Origin: Elioraea tepidiphila DSM 17972
GTDB taxonomy: Bacteria; Pseudomonadota; Alphaproteobacteria; Acetobacterales; Acetobacteraceae
Assembly: GCF_000378465.1 (NCBI RefSeq)
Contig: NZ_KB899910.1
Coordinates: forward strand, 186,001 to 250,000
Direction of reading: 5' to 3'
DNA: 64,000 nt
The translations under genes were made by a program, and so were the position numbers. The notes under the pieces were generated by a model. The model ran no database searches, was not told where the DNA came from, and worked only from the letters and a program-made list of their open reading frames with translations. Shown here one piece after another: positions 32,942 to 41,354 of the stretch; within the stretch, counting starts at the first letter, position 1; the number at the start of each line of letters is the position of its first letter.

Positions 32942-35164
32942 TCACGGCGTCTGCTGCGCAAGCGCGAAGGCGCGCACCGCGCTCCGGTCGTACCCGCTGA
33001 GCCGGCTCGTGCCGTCGGTCGCCTTGGCGGCGACATAGAGAGTCTCGGCGAAGGCCGCGTTCGGACAGGTGCCCATCAGCGCGCCGACCGCGAAGCTGCC
33101 GGTGAACGTCGTGCCGGCGCGCGTGTAGGCGCCGGAGGCAAGCGCCAACACCTCGCCGCCGGCGCCGGCCGCCGGTACATCGGTCGCGCCACGGGTGAGG
33201 CCGAAGCTGAACCGGGCCCTCCCGTTCGGATGCGACGGCGAGAAGGCAAGCGTTACCGACGCCCCCGGCGCATACTCGATGAAGCCGCAGTCATCGTCCG
33301 CCACGCCGGCCGAGATCACCGGTGGGGCGATCGCGGCGGAACACCGCGAGTTGTCGATCACCAGCGAGAACACGAACCCGTCGTCGATGATCTCCGACGG
33401 ATCGGCGATGCGCGTATTCAGCGTGCCATCGGGCGCGATGCTGGTCGGCACGATGAAGCGGAACGTGCCGGGACCGGGGGCTACGCGCGTGCCGTTCTTG
33501 GCGAACACCTCGACGCGAACCTGGTAGGTATCGGCAAGCCCGGGTGCCAGCGCCTCGCTGGTCGTTCCGGGTGTGGTCCACTTGGCGGCGTAGATCTCGC
33601 CCATGCCGGAATCGATCGGCCAGTAGTAGGCCGTCCCGGCCGGATCGGCCGAGGTGTCCACGCCCCAGTCGGCCGGATTGAACAGCTGGGTCTTGAAGCG
33701 GAACAGGTTGTCGCCGACGGGACCGAGCTGCACGGTCGGGAACTGCACCGCCGGGCCCGGCACGTCGCGCACGTAGCTGCGCGTGATCGGCGTGTCCATC
33801 GCCGTCCAGCCGCCGGAGGTGCCGCGCCGCCAGGACCAGCGGAAATAGTAGAGTCCGTCATGCGGGATGGTGAGCGAGTGCTGCTGGCGGAAGCCCAGCA
33901 CCGAGCCGAACGGCGCGTTGATGTTCACGCCGTAGTTCGTCAGCCCGTCCGGGCGCACCCAGCCCGGCCCCGGCGCGGCGCCCGCCGTGCCGGCGATCGG
34001 CATCGCGCCGACCGCGTGCGGCATCACCCAGGTCTCGACGCCCGCGGGGGGATCGACCGGGTCGTCCGGCACGCAGGGTTGCGCGCGCGGGTCGGTGACC
34101 ACCACGGTGATCTCGTCGCCGCAATGGTAGTTCCAGGTCGTGCCGCAGGTGATCGAGGGCGCGTGGATCGTCGTCCACACACCGCCCAGGAACTGCTCGG
34201 CGGAGACGTAGATGTCCGGCCGGTCCTCGTCGCCGCAGGCATGGATGTAGAGGGCCGAGAAGCGGCCGTCGTCATCGGTCGTCACGGTGGCGAAGCAGTA
34301 GCGGTGCGTGATGAACAGCGCATCCAGCCACTTGAGCCGGCAGAGATACGGGAACACCAGCGTGGCCCCGAGGCTGAGCCGCGCGCGCACCACCTCGGCC
34401 GGGGCCTGCTGCAGCTCCTCCACGAGGCGGAACAAGGGCGCCGCATGCGCGGCGACCGGCTCCGCCGTACGCAAGGCCACGGGCGCGCGCGCCGTCTCGA
34501 TCGATGGGGCAGCAAGGGGCCGCGGCCCGGGCAAGGGCTCGGGCGGCATCGGGACATCCGGGATGGCGCTCGGGAAGGCGAAGGGCGGCGGGTCGGGGAT
34601 GGGGATGGGGCGACGGATCAGGTCGAGCAGATCGTCGCGAAGCCGCAGGATGTCGCGGTCGGGCAGGACGCGGATCAGCCGCGGCCAGCGGTCGATCTCG
34701 CAGAGCGTCACGCGCGCGTGGCAGATCGGCAGATCGAGGGTGGTGCCGTTCGGCAGCACGACCCGCTTCACCAGCCGCCCGCGCACGACGCAGACGCAGA
34801 GCCTGAACCACGGCCACCACACCGGACGGGGCAGCACGAACCTGATGTCCGGCTTGCGCAGATCGATCCGGACCGGCGCGAGATACCCCTTGAGCTGCTT
34901 GAGGAGTTCGGCGCGGCTGGGAAGGAGCTGCCGCTTGCCGGTCTCGAGCAGCGGCGCGATCAGCAGCCGGGCCGTATCGCCGACCGCCTTGGGGTCCACC
35001 TGGAGCTCGCCCCTGGCATAGAGGCTCGTGCCTTCGGCAACGACCTTGAGCACGGTGTGACCGGCCATCTTGCCGGTGCGGTCATACAGCACCGCACGCA
35101 GCGCTTCGATCCGCTCGTCGGACTTGGCCTCGGTGAGTTCGACCAGCACGGGAACAGCCTGCAT
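32942..35164 (-). CDS. Large hypothetical protein with transthyretin-like beta domains
   Basis: I do not recognise this 740-residue family. The start at 35164 has AGAGGAG upstream; a GTG at 35230 is a weaker option. There is no signal peptide. Residues 1-90 are helical/basic. Residues about 98-160 hold a beta segment (PVRIDLRKPDIRFVL, VLPNGTTLDLPICHARV). A proline-rich linker spans about 184-220 (RRPIPIPDPPPFAFPSA). Around residues 290-360 comes a second beta-rich domain with TTDDDGRFSALYIHACGDED, CGTTWNYHCGDEITVVVTD, like carboxypeptidase regulatory/transthyretin folds. The C-terminal half (YYFRWSWRRG, WPIDSGMGEIYAAKW) is again beta-rich. It is probably a cytoplasmic or non-classically exported binding or structural protein. 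Confidence 0.75.
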   Translation of the reverse strand: MQAVPVLVELTEAKSDERIEALRAVLYDRTGKMAGHTVLKVVAEGTSLYARGELQVDPKAVGDTARLLIAPLLETGKRQLLPSRAELLKQLKGYLAPVRIDLRKPDIRFVLPRPVWWPWFRLCVCVVRGRLVKRVVLPNGTTLDLPICHARVTLCEIDRWPRLIRVLPDRDILRLRDDLLDLIRRPIPIPDPPPFAFPSAIPDVPMPPEPLPGPRPLAAPSIETARAPVALRTAEPVAAHAAPLFRLVEELQQAPAEVVRARLSLGATLVFPYLCRLKWLDALFITHRYCFATVTTDDDGRFSALYIHACGDEDRPDIYVSAEQFLGGVWTTIHAPSITCGTTWNYHCGDEITVVVTDPRAQPCVPDDPVDPPAGVETWVMPHAVGAMPIAGTAGAAPGPGWVRPDGLTNYGVNINAPFGSVLGFRQQHSLTIPHDGLYYFRWSWRRGTSGGWTAMDTPITRSYVRDVPGPAVQFPTVQLGPVGDNLFRFKTQLFNPADWGVDTSADPAGTAYYWPIDSGMGEIYAAKWTTPGTTSEALAPGLADTYQVRVEVFAKNGTRVAPGPGTFRFIVPTSIAPDGTLNTRIADPSEIIDDGFVFSLVIDNSRCSAAIAPPVISAGVADDDCGFIEYAPGASVTLAFSPSHPNGRARFSFGLTRGATDVPAAGAGGEVLALASGAYTRAGTTFTGSFAVGALMGTCPNAAFAETLYVAAKATDGTSRLSGYDRSAVRAFALAQQTP

Positions 35165-35293
35165 GGCTTGGCTCCTCTGGGGGTTGTCCCGGCCGGCAAT
35201 GCCACCAGCATACCGTGCCGGTTCCGGCACGGTGCATTAAGAATCGCTTGCCGGAAGGTGACGCGGCTCACGCGCGACTGGCATCCTGGCGCC

Positions 35294-35458
35294 GTGCAGA
35301 CCTTCTCGCTCGTCCTGCTGCTGATCGCCGCCTCGGTGCCGCTCGCGCTGCACCGCTCGGGCGAACTCGACGACGACGCGCTGCGCGTGTTGCAGGAGGA
35401 ACTCGATCTCGAGGAACTGCGCCTGCGCCGCAGTCTCGCGGCGATGCGGGGCGGCTAG
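35294..35458 (+). CDS. Possible small membrane protein
   Basis: This 54-residue frame starts at GTG 35294, with a single N-terminal hydrophobic helix (FSLVLLLIAASVPLAL) and an acidic leucine-rich helix (DDDALRVLQEELDLEELRLRRSL) behind it. The pattern suits a small membrane-anchored coiled-coil protein. There is no strong ribosome site, and the 316-base gap at 35165-35480 holds nothing else I can assign. Treat it as tentative. Confidence 0.35.
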   Translation: MQTFSLVLLLIAASVPLALHRSGELDDDALRVLQEELDLEELRLRRSLAAMRGG

Positions 35459-35480
35459 CCTCCGCCCATCGCCACGAGCG

Positions 35481-37127
35481 TCACCCGGCCGCCTGCGGGC
35501 CCGCCATCGTGTTCACCTGGGCCACCAGTTGGCGCAGCGTGTAGGGCTTGGGGAGGAAGTGCAGATCCTCGTCCGGCAGCCCGTCCATCGCCGCACTCTC
35601 CGAATAGCCCGAGACGAGCACGACCGGAATCGTGGGAAACCGCGCGCGCACGGCCCTGACGACCTGCGTTCCGTCCATCCCCGGCATCACCACATCGGAG
35701 ACCAGCACCGTGGGTGGGGCAGGTTCGGCGTCGAGCATCTGCAACGCCGCCTCACCCGAGGGAGCCGACAGCACCCGCCACCCCGCGTTCTCCAGCGCGC
35801 GGGTGCTGAGGCGCCGCACGCCGTCCTCGTCCTCGACCAGCAGCACCGTGCCGCGCCGCACCGCGCCGTCCGGCGCCTTGCCAGCCGGCGCGGGCGCCGG
35901 CACGGCGGACGACGACGACGCCGGCTCCGGCGGGGGCTCGCGCTGGGCGGTCTGCTCGTGCGGAACGATCGGCAGGTAGATGCGGAAGGTCGTGCCCTCG
36001 CCCGGCACGCTCTCGACCGAGATGAACCCGTCGGTCTGGCGCACGATGCCATACACGGTCGCGAGCCCGAGCCCGGTGCCGCCTGCCTCCTTCTTCGTGG
36101 TGAAGAACGGCTCGAACAGCCGCGGCAGGTCGTCGGCGGCGATGCCGATGCCGGTGTCGGCGACCTCCACGACGGCATAGCGACCGGGCGGAATCACCTC
36201 CTGGCCGCGCACCATGGGGCGATAGAGGGTGAGGTTGCTGGTGCGGATGGTCAGCCGCCCGCCCTGCGGCATCGCGTCGCGCGCGTTCAGGGCGAGGTTC
36301 ACCACCACCTGGTCGAACTGCACCGGATCGACGCGGATCATGTGGCTCGGCAGTTCGAGGTCGAGCTCCAGCGCGACGCGCTGCCCGAGCAGCCGGCGCA
36401 GCAGGGCGGCGACATCCTCGATCGCATCGGCCAAGCGGATGATGCGCGGCTGGAGCGTCTGCCGGCGGCTGAACGCGAGCAGTTGCTTGACCAGCGCCGC
36501 GCCGCGCTCCGCGCTGCGGCGGATGTGCAGCAGATCGGCCTGGAGCGGTTCGGCGAGATCGTCACGACCAAGGCAGAGATCGGTCGCGGCGATGATGGCC
36601 GTCAGCAGATTGTTGAAGTCATGCGCGATGCCGCCGGCGAGCTGCCCGACCGCCTGCATCTTCTGGGTCTGCGCGAGCTGCGTCTCGATCACCCGATGGC
36701 GCGTGATGTCGGTCAGCCGGATCACCGCGCCGGACGGCGTCCCGCCCTCCTCGATCACCGGCGTGAACGCGACCATCGCGACCGAACAGCCGAGCGGCAT
36801 TCCACCCTCGCCCTGCCGCTCCGCCAGCCGGAGTTCGACCGCGCTGCGGCCGCCCAGGCCCGCGCCGATGCGCGCCAGTTCCGCCGCAACCTTCTCGCGA
36901 TCCTCCGTGTGGAACAGCTCCGTCACGGCCGCATGGCGCGGCACCGGATCGTCGGCCCGGCCGGCAAGCGCCTGGGCGGCATCGTTGGCGAGCAGGACCC
37001 GCCCTTCGGCATCGACGATGACGATCCCGGTCGGCGCCTGATCGAACAGCGTGCGCCACGCCTCGCCCTCGGAGCCGCCGAGGCGATCGATCAGCGCAGG
37101 ACCGCGCGCCTGAGGGTCAGCCGGCAT
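35481..37127 (-). CDS. Hybrid histidine kinase / response regulator, CckA-like
   Basis: This 548-residue hybrid kinase has a PAS domain (about residues 22-145), a HisKA dimerisation helix with the phospho-His at 169 in GGIAHDFNNLL, HATPase boxes (NLALNARDAM, EVADTGIGIAADDL, GGTGLGLATVYGIV) and a C-terminal receiver with Asp478 in VLVSDVVMPGMDG. This order and the HisKA sequence match CckA, the kinase that feeds CtrA phosphorylation in alphaproteobacteria. No transmembrane helix is visible, unlike Caulobacter CckA. It overlaps the flhB stop by 11 nt, which suggests cotranscription with flagellar genes and a role in class II flagellar control. Confidence 0.85.
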   Translation of the reverse strand: MPADPQARGPALIDRLGGSEGEAWRTLFDQAPTGIVIVDAEGRVLLANDAAQALAGRADDPVPRHAAVTELFHTEDREKVAAELARIGAGLGGRSAVELRLAERQGEGGMPLGCSVAMVAFTPVIEEGGTPSGAVIRLTDITRHRVIETQLAQTQKMQAVGQLAGGIAHDFNNLLTAIIAATDLCLGRDDLAEPLQADLLHIRRSAERGAALVKQLLAFSRRQTLQPRIIRLADAIEDVAALLRRLLGQRVALELDLELPSHMIRVDPVQFDQVVVNLALNARDAMPQGGRLTIRTSNLTLYRPMVRGQEVIPPGRYAVVEVADTGIGIAADDLPRLFEPFFTTKKEAGGTGLGLATVYGIVRQTDGFISVESVPGEGTTFRIYLPIVPHEQTAQREPPPEPASSSSAVPAPAPAGKAPDGAVRRGTVLLVEDEDGVRRLSTRALENAGWRVLSAPSGEAALQMLDAEPAPPTVLVSDVVMPGMDGTQVVRAVRARFPTIPVVLVSGYSESAAMDGLPDEDLHFLPKPYTLRQLVAQVNTMAGPQAAG

Positions 37128-38193
37128 GGGGCTGCACCTGGCCCTTCAGGCGCCAGACATAGGCGATGATCTCCGCCACGGCCTGGTAGTGCTCCTCCGG
37201 GATCTCGCGATCAAGCTCCACCGTATAGAGCGCGCGGGCAAGCGGGGGGTTCGCGACGATGGGAATGCGGTGCTCCTCCGCCGATTCTCGGATCTTCGCA
37301 GCCAGATGATCCACGCCTTTGGCGACGACCTTGGGCGCGGCCGAGGACTCGCGATCATAGGCAAGGGCAACTGCATAATGGGTCGGGTTCGTGATGACAA
37401 CGGTCGATTTCGGGACCGCAGCGAGCATGCGGCTGCGCGAGCGCTCGGCGCGGATCCGCCGCAGCCTTGCGCGGATCTCCGGATCGCCCTCGCTCTGCTT
37501 CATCTCTTCGCGGATATCCTGACGCGACATCTTCAGCTGCTGGATGTGCCGATAGCGCGTCCAGGCGACATCGAGCGCGCCGATCACGGCGAGCGCGGCC
37601 AGCAGTGCGAGCATCAGGCGGAAGGCATCGGCGACCAGCACCGACAGGAGCGTCGAGGGCGCCCACTCGGCCGCATGCACCAGCCGCGAAGGCGCATCCC
37701 ACAGCACCGCGACCGCCGCTGCGATCAGCACCGCGAGCTTGGCGAAACTCTTGACGAACTCCATCAGGTTGTCGGGCGAGACCAGCCGCTTCGCGCCGGC
37801 GAGAGGGCTCAATCGCGAGATCTTGGGCGCGATCCGCTTGGCCGAGAGGTGCAGCCGCGTCTGCGCCAGCGTGGTGCCCGCGCCGAGCACCAGCGCGAAG
37901 GCGGCGAGCCCAAACAGCAGCAGGGCGGCGGCGCGGATGGTCGGCCAGAGCGCTTCGATCATCAGCGCGGGGTCGACCGCATGAGGTCGCTCGTACAGCA
38001 CGGTGATCGCCCCGACGAGGGTCTTGGCCGCATCGGGCCCGACCATCGCCGCGCCGATCGTGGCTCCGGCGAGCGCGGCCGCCGTCGAGAGATCCTTCGA
38101 GACCGGAACCTGGCCTTCCTCGCGCGCCTTCTCGATCCGGCGCGGGGTCGGGGCCTCCGTCTTGTCGCCGTTCTGGTCCTTGTCCTCGGCCAT
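37117..38193 (-). CDS. flhB: Flagellar export switch protein FlhB
   Basis: This 358-residue flagellar type III export component has four membrane helices between about residues 35 and 210 and a cytoplasmic autocleavage domain. The NPTH cleavage site is at 269-272 (VVITNPTHYAVALAYD). The start EAPTPRRIEKAREEGQVPVS is the usual FlhB N-terminus. It sets the order of hook and filament export. It lies 6 nt after fliR and overlaps the kinase gene. The full order fliE-fliQ-fliR-flhB matches other alphaproteobacteria. Confidence 0.97.
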   Translation of the reverse strand: MAEDKDQNGDKTEAPTPRRIEKAREEGQVPVSKDLSTAAALAGATIGAAMVGPDAAKTLVGAITVLYERPHAVDPALMIEALWPTIRAAALLLFGLAAFALVLGAGTTLAQTRLHLSAKRIAPKISRLSPLAGAKRLVSPDNLMEFVKSFAKLAVLIAAAVAVLWDAPSRLVHAAEWAPSTLLSVLVADAFRLMLALLAALAVIGALDVAWTRYRHIQQLKMSRQDIREEMKQSEGDPEIRARLRRIRAERSRSRMLAAVPKSTVVITNPTHYAVALAYDRESSAAPKVVAKGVDHLAAKIRESAEEHRIPIVANPPLARALYTVELDREIPEEHYQAVAEIIAYVWRLKGQVQPHAG

Positions 38194-38199
38194 CGCGGC

Positions 38200-38979
38200 T
38201 CAGAGCCCCGGCAATCCACCGAGCACGACGCGCGCGGCCTCTGCCCAGACCGACAGCATGCCGGCGAGCAGCACCGCGAGCAGCGCGACGCCACCGGCAA
38301 CCTGCAATGGCAGCGCGACGAAATAGACCTGCATCTGCGGCACGAGCCGCGACAGCAGGCCGAGCGTGAGCTGGAACACCACGGCCGCGAGCACGAACGG
38401 ACCGGCGAGCTGGAACGCGAGCGCCACGCTGGCCGCCACCGCGATCACCACCGTCTCGGCCGCCGCATCGGCCGGAAAGGCACCGCCCGCCGGCAGCACG
38501 GCATAGGACCCCGCGAGTGCGGCGATCGGGAGCATGTGCAGCCCCATCGCGAACAGCACGACAATCCCGCCGAGGCCCACCATGCGCGACAGGGCCGTGC
38601 CGCTCGCACCGAAGGAGGGATCGAACAGTGTCGCGTTGGAGAGGCCGAGGAGGAAGCCGAGATACTGCGCCGCCATCGGCAAGGCGAGGGCGATGATGCG
38701 CGCGAGCGTGCCGATCCAGAGCCCGACCGCGCATTCGCCCGCGATCAGCGCGAGCGCCGCGGCTGGCGATTCGGGCGGCGGCGGCAGGCCGGGCGCAAGC
38801 GCCGGCCAAAGCAGGCCGGCGAGCGCGAGGGTCAGGCCGATCTTCACCGGCGCCGGCACCTCCTGCTCGCCGATCCCCGGCAACAGCATCAGCGCCGCGC
38901 CGATCCGGCAGACCAGCAGCAGGAACGCGAAGGTCCAGACCGGCAGCAGTTCCGTCAGCCCGCCCACCTCGATCGGCAT
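38200..38979 (-). CDS. fliR: Flagellar biosynthesis protein FliR
   Basis: This 259-residue export-gate membrane protein has about six hydrophobic segments. Landmarks are FAFLLLVCRIGAALMLLPGIGEQEVP at the start, LGFLLGLSNATLFDPSFGASGTALSRM in the middle and LLSRLVPQMQVYFVALPLQV near the end. It forms the FliPQR export-gate complex with FliP and FliQ, which are both in this window, and assembles with FlhB. It is 3 nt downstream of fliQ. Confidence 0.96.
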   Translation of the reverse strand: MPIEVGGLTELLPVWTFAFLLLVCRIGAALMLLPGIGEQEVPAPVKIGLTLALAGLLWPALAPGLPPPPESPAAALALIAGECAVGLWIGTLARIIALALPMAAQYLGFLLGLSNATLFDPSFGASGTALSRMVGLGGIVVLFAMGLHMLPIAALAGSYAVLPAGGAFPADAAAETVVIAVAASVALAFQLAGPFVLAAVVFQLTLGLLSRLVPQMQVYFVALPLQVAGGVALLAVLLAGMLSVWAEAARVVLGGLPGL

Positions 38980-38982
38980 GGC

Positions 38983-39255
38983 TTAGACCCCGCCGATGGC
39001 AACGATCCGGTCGAACAACAGCCGCGTGAAGTCGCCGAGCGTGCGGCCGATGAACGGGGCAGTCAGCGCCGCGGCCCCGGCGACCGCGAGCAGCTTGGGG
39101 ACGAAGATCAGCGACGCCTCGTTCACCTGCGTCAGGGCCTGGAACAGCGACACGATCAGGCCGACGACCAGCGCTGCCCCCATCAGCGGCCCGCCGACCA
39201 GCAGCGTAATCCACAACCCGTCGCGCATCAGCGCGATCACATCCGAATCGCTCAT
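38983..39255 (-). CDS. fliQ: Flagellar biosynthesis protein FliQ
   Basis: This 90-residue protein has two membrane helices and family signatures MSDSDVIALMRDGLWITLL, GLIVSLFQALTQVNEASLIFVPKL and GDFTRLLFDRI. The ATG at 39255 gives the standard length, while an upstream in-frame extension is spurious. It is one subunit of the FliPQR gate and is followed directly by fliR. Confidence 0.96.
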   Translation of the reverse strand: MSDSDVIALMRDGLWITLLVGGPLMGAALVVGLIVSLFQALTQVNEASLIFVPKLLAVAGAAALTAPFIGRTLGDFTRLLFDRIVAIGGV

Positions 39256-39359
39256 GCCTGCCCCTCCTGGGCCGGACCGGGACGGGCGCGGCCCGAACCG
39301 GCCGAGCACCCGACAATGCCCATGCGAAACCGTCGTCCGATGGGCGCGCCGAGGCGCGC

Positions 39360-39674
39360 TCAGATCGGCATGCGCATCACGTCCTGATAGGCCTGGATCA
39401 CGCGGTCGCGGATCGCGACCGTGGTCTGAAGCGCAAGTTCGGCGCGCGCCACGGCGGTGACGACTTCGGTCACGTTGCCCTCGCCGGCTACCGCGGCGGC
39501 CGAGACACGATCGGCCGTCTTCGCGGTGGAGACCGTGTCCTGGATCGCGCGGCTGAGCATCTGCCCGAAGCCACCGGCGGCATCGCCTGTGCCTTGGGCC
39601 GCGCCCTCGCCGAAGGCCGAGGCGGCGGCGTTCGCATAGCGTGCCGCCGCTGCCGCCGCACCGATTCCGCTCAT
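39360..39674 (-). CDS. fliE: Flagellar hook-basal body protein FliE
   Basis: This 104-residue rod adaptor protein links the MS ring to the rod. The C-terminal block is diagnostic: EVVTAVARAELALQTTVAIRDRVIQAYQDVMRMPI. The N-terminus is Ala-rich and variable, as usual. The ATG at 39674 (preceded by GAGGGGGCG) is preferred to the GTG one codon earlier. The gene is 11 nt downstream of flgC. Confidence 0.93.
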   Translation of the reverse strand: MSGIGAAAAAARYANAAASAFGEGAAQGTGDAAGGFGQMLSRAIQDTVSTAKTADRVSAAAVAGEGNVTEVVTAVARAELALQTTVAIRDRVIQAYQDVMRMPI

Positions 39675-39685
39675 CACACGCCCCC

Positions 39686-40093
39686 TCAGCGCAGCAGCTC
39701 GATCGCGCGCGTCAGCATGCCGCGCGTGACTTCGAGCACATTGAGGTTGGCGGAGTAGCTGCGCTGCGCCTCACGCATGTCCATCATCTCGATGAACGAG
39801 TTCACGTTCGGCACCTTCACGTAGCCGTTCTCGTCCGCCGCCGGGTGGCCGGGTTCGAACCGCGTGCCGAACGCGCTCTCGTCGCGACCGACCCGCTTCA
39901 CATGCACCTGCTCGACGCCGAGCGCGCGGTTGAACCGCGACTCGAAGGTGATCGTCTTGCGTCGGTACGGCTCGCCGTCCGGCGTGCTCGCCGTGGTGTC
40001 GCGGTTCGCCAGGTTCTCGGCGACGATCCTGAGCCGCATCGCCTGGGCGTCCATGCCGGCGGCCGACAGCCGCAGCGCCTTGAAGAGATCCAT
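39686..40093 (-). CDS. flgC: Flagellar rod protein FlgC
   Basis: This 135-residue proximal rod protein begins MDLFKALRLSAAGMDAQAMR with the rod/hook SAAGMxAQ signature, continues LRIVAENLANRDTT and ends in the conserved YSANLNVLEVTRGMLTRAIELL. The internal PNVNSFIEMMDMREAQRSY is typical. The start has GGAGG 6 nt upstream. It follows flgB by 79 nt on the same strand. Confidence 0.96.
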   Translation of the reverse strand: MDLFKALRLSAAGMDAQAMRLRIVAENLANRDTTASTPDGEPYRRKTITFESRFNRALGVEQVHVKRVGRDESAFGTRFEPGHPAADENGYVKVPNVNSFIEMMDMREAQRSYSANLNVLEVTRGMLTRAIELLR

Positions 40094-40172
40094 CACATCC
40101 TCCGTGCCGGACGACTCCGGCCGCGGCACAGTCTGCCCGGCAAACCTTTCCGCCGGGTTGCGATCTGCCCGG

Positions 40173-40565
40173 TCATCCCTGCCGTCCGAGCGCGGTGCGG
40201 AACAGGGCGAGATACTTGCGGTAGATGCCGAGCGTCAGCGAGTGGTGCGTCTCGGTATCGGAGACCTTCACGAGTTCGCGCTCGATCTGCACGGCATTGC
40301 TGGCTGGCGTGCGCTCCGCCGGCACGCGCACCGCGCGCGCCGCCGGCGCGGGGCCCTGGGTGCCCGCGAGATGGCGGGGATCGGTGCGCGCAGGCGCCAC
40401 CACGCCGGTGCGCGCGAGCACCTGCGCGAAGGCCGGCAGATCCTTCGCCGCGTAGCCCGGCGTGTCGGCATTGGCGATGTTCTGCGACAGCACCTCCTGG
40501 CGCCGATCGAGCCAGGCCAGCCGCTGCTCGGCCAGTCGGAACAGGCTGAGCCTGCCGAGATCCAT
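40173..40565 (-). CDS. flgB: Flagellar rod protein FlgB
   Basis: This 130-residue proximal rod protein has the conserved early segment RRQEVLSQNIANADTPGYAAKDL and C-terminal SLTLGIYRKYLALFRTALG. The ATG at 40565 is preceded by GGAGGTGGCGAG. It is the first gene of the minus-strand flgB-flgC-fliE-fliQ-fliR-flhB series, and a sigma-54 element lies 46 nt upstream of its start. Confidence 0.94.
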   Translation of the reverse strand: MDLGRLSLFRLAEQRLAWLDRRQEVLSQNIANADTPGYAAKDLPAFAQVLARTGVVAPARTDPRHLAGTQGPAPAARAVRVPAERTPASNAVQIERELVKVSDTETHHSLTLGIYRKYLALFRTALGRQG

Positions 40566-40610
40566 CTCGCCACCTCCTGCGCCCGGACGACATGGCGCCG
40601 CCGGGCCGAC

Positions 40611-40626
40611 GCACATGTCGTGCCAA
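40611..40626 (-). promoter_or_regulatory. Sigma-54 (-24/-12) promoter for flgB
   Basis: On the minus strand the sequence TTGGCACGACATGTGC carries GG and GC separated by exactly 10 nt, matching the sigma-54 pattern TGGCAC-N5-TTGC in all but the -12 TT. It sits 46 nt upstream of the flgB start, so the mRNA leader would be about 35 nt. Caulobacter-type class II/III flagellar operons use such promoters. Confidence 0.75.
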
Positions 40627-40772
40627 TGCGCGCGCGACGATGCCGAGGATTACTGAACCTGGCGTTAAGCGCCGCGCCTGCACGCTTAAGCATTCCGTAA
40701 ATCCACTCGTGCAGTCTGCGTGCGACGGCCGGCATCGGTCGGGTGGCGCCGGCCCAAGGGCGAGCGGAGCGG

Positions 40773-41042
40773 ATGGACGACAACGACGAGACGGAGCGCG
40801 CGGCCACGATCGGCCTGATCGCCGAGACGATGCGCTCGACCGTGACCGTTGCGCGCGCCCTGGTCGATGCGGGGGTGAAGGTCGACCTCGCCGGGCTCGA
40901 CCGCGAGGTCGGCGACCTGTGCGCCGACGCGATTGCCCTGCCGCGGCCGCTCGGGCGCGAGCTGATCGGGCCGCTCAGCCGGCTGCGCGACGAGATTTCC
41001 GCCCTCGAACGGACGCTGACGGACGACCCGCCCCCCGGCTGA
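40773..41042 (+). CDS. Small conserved-looking protein upstream of fliO-fliP
   Basis: This 89-residue acidic, helical protein (MDDNDETERAATIGLIAE start, LDREVGDLCADAIALPRPLGR in the middle) has no recognised domain. GCGAGCGGAGCGG lies just before the ATG. It is the first gene of the plus-strand series small gene-fliO-fliP and diverges from flgB, so it is likely a flagellar accessory gene. A regulator, chaperone or assembly factor are all possible. Confidence 0.65.
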   Translation: MDDNDETERAATIGLIAETMRSTVTVARALVDAGVKVDLAGLDREVGDLCADAIALPRPLGRELIGPLSRLRDEISALERTLTDDPPPG

Positions 41043-41078
41043 TCCACCCTCTCCCCTGTCGCGGCAGAAGGCCGGACA

Positions 41079-41354
41079 ATGACCGAGACGCTCCAATCCA
41101 TCCCCTGGGCGATCGCCGCACTCGCGGTCACGATCGCCGTCATCCTGCTGGCCGGCAAGCTCGCCCAGCGCGCGGGCCTCGGGGCCGGGCCGCGCTCCGG
41201 ACGGCGGCTCGCGGTGATCGAGACGCTGGCGGTCGATGCCAAGCGCCGGCTGGTGATCGCGCGCGTCGATGAGCGCGAGGCGGTGCTGCTGGTGGGCGGC
41301 GCCAACGACCAGGTGGTCTGCCTGCTGAGCCAGAGCCCGGAGGCCGGCCGATGA
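41079..41354 (+). CDS. fliO: FliO-family flagellar biosynthesis protein
   Basis: This 91-residue protein has a single N-terminal transmembrane segment (IPWAIAALAVTIAVILLAGKLA) and a cytoplasmic SH3-like domain (RLAVIETLAVDAKRRLVIARVDEREAVLLVGG) matching FliO. FliO helps assemble the FliP ring and is released afterwards. It overlaps the fliP start by 4 nt (ATGA), as expected for a FliO-FliP pair. Confidence 0.85.
   Translation: MTETLQSIPWAIAALAVTIAVILLAGKLAQRAGLGAGPRSGRRLAVIETLAVDAKRRLVIARVDEREAVLLVGGANDQVVCLLSQSPEAGR

Noticed and set aside
35529-37169. Open plus-strand frame of about 546 codons
   Set aside because: It is antisense to the hybrid kinase and contains no domain. I treat it as spurious.
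37126-39387. Open plus-strand frame of about 753 codons
   Set aside because: It lies opposite flhB, fliR and fliQ, which are certain genes. Its Arg/Gln/His-rich composition is typical of a GC-driven shadow.
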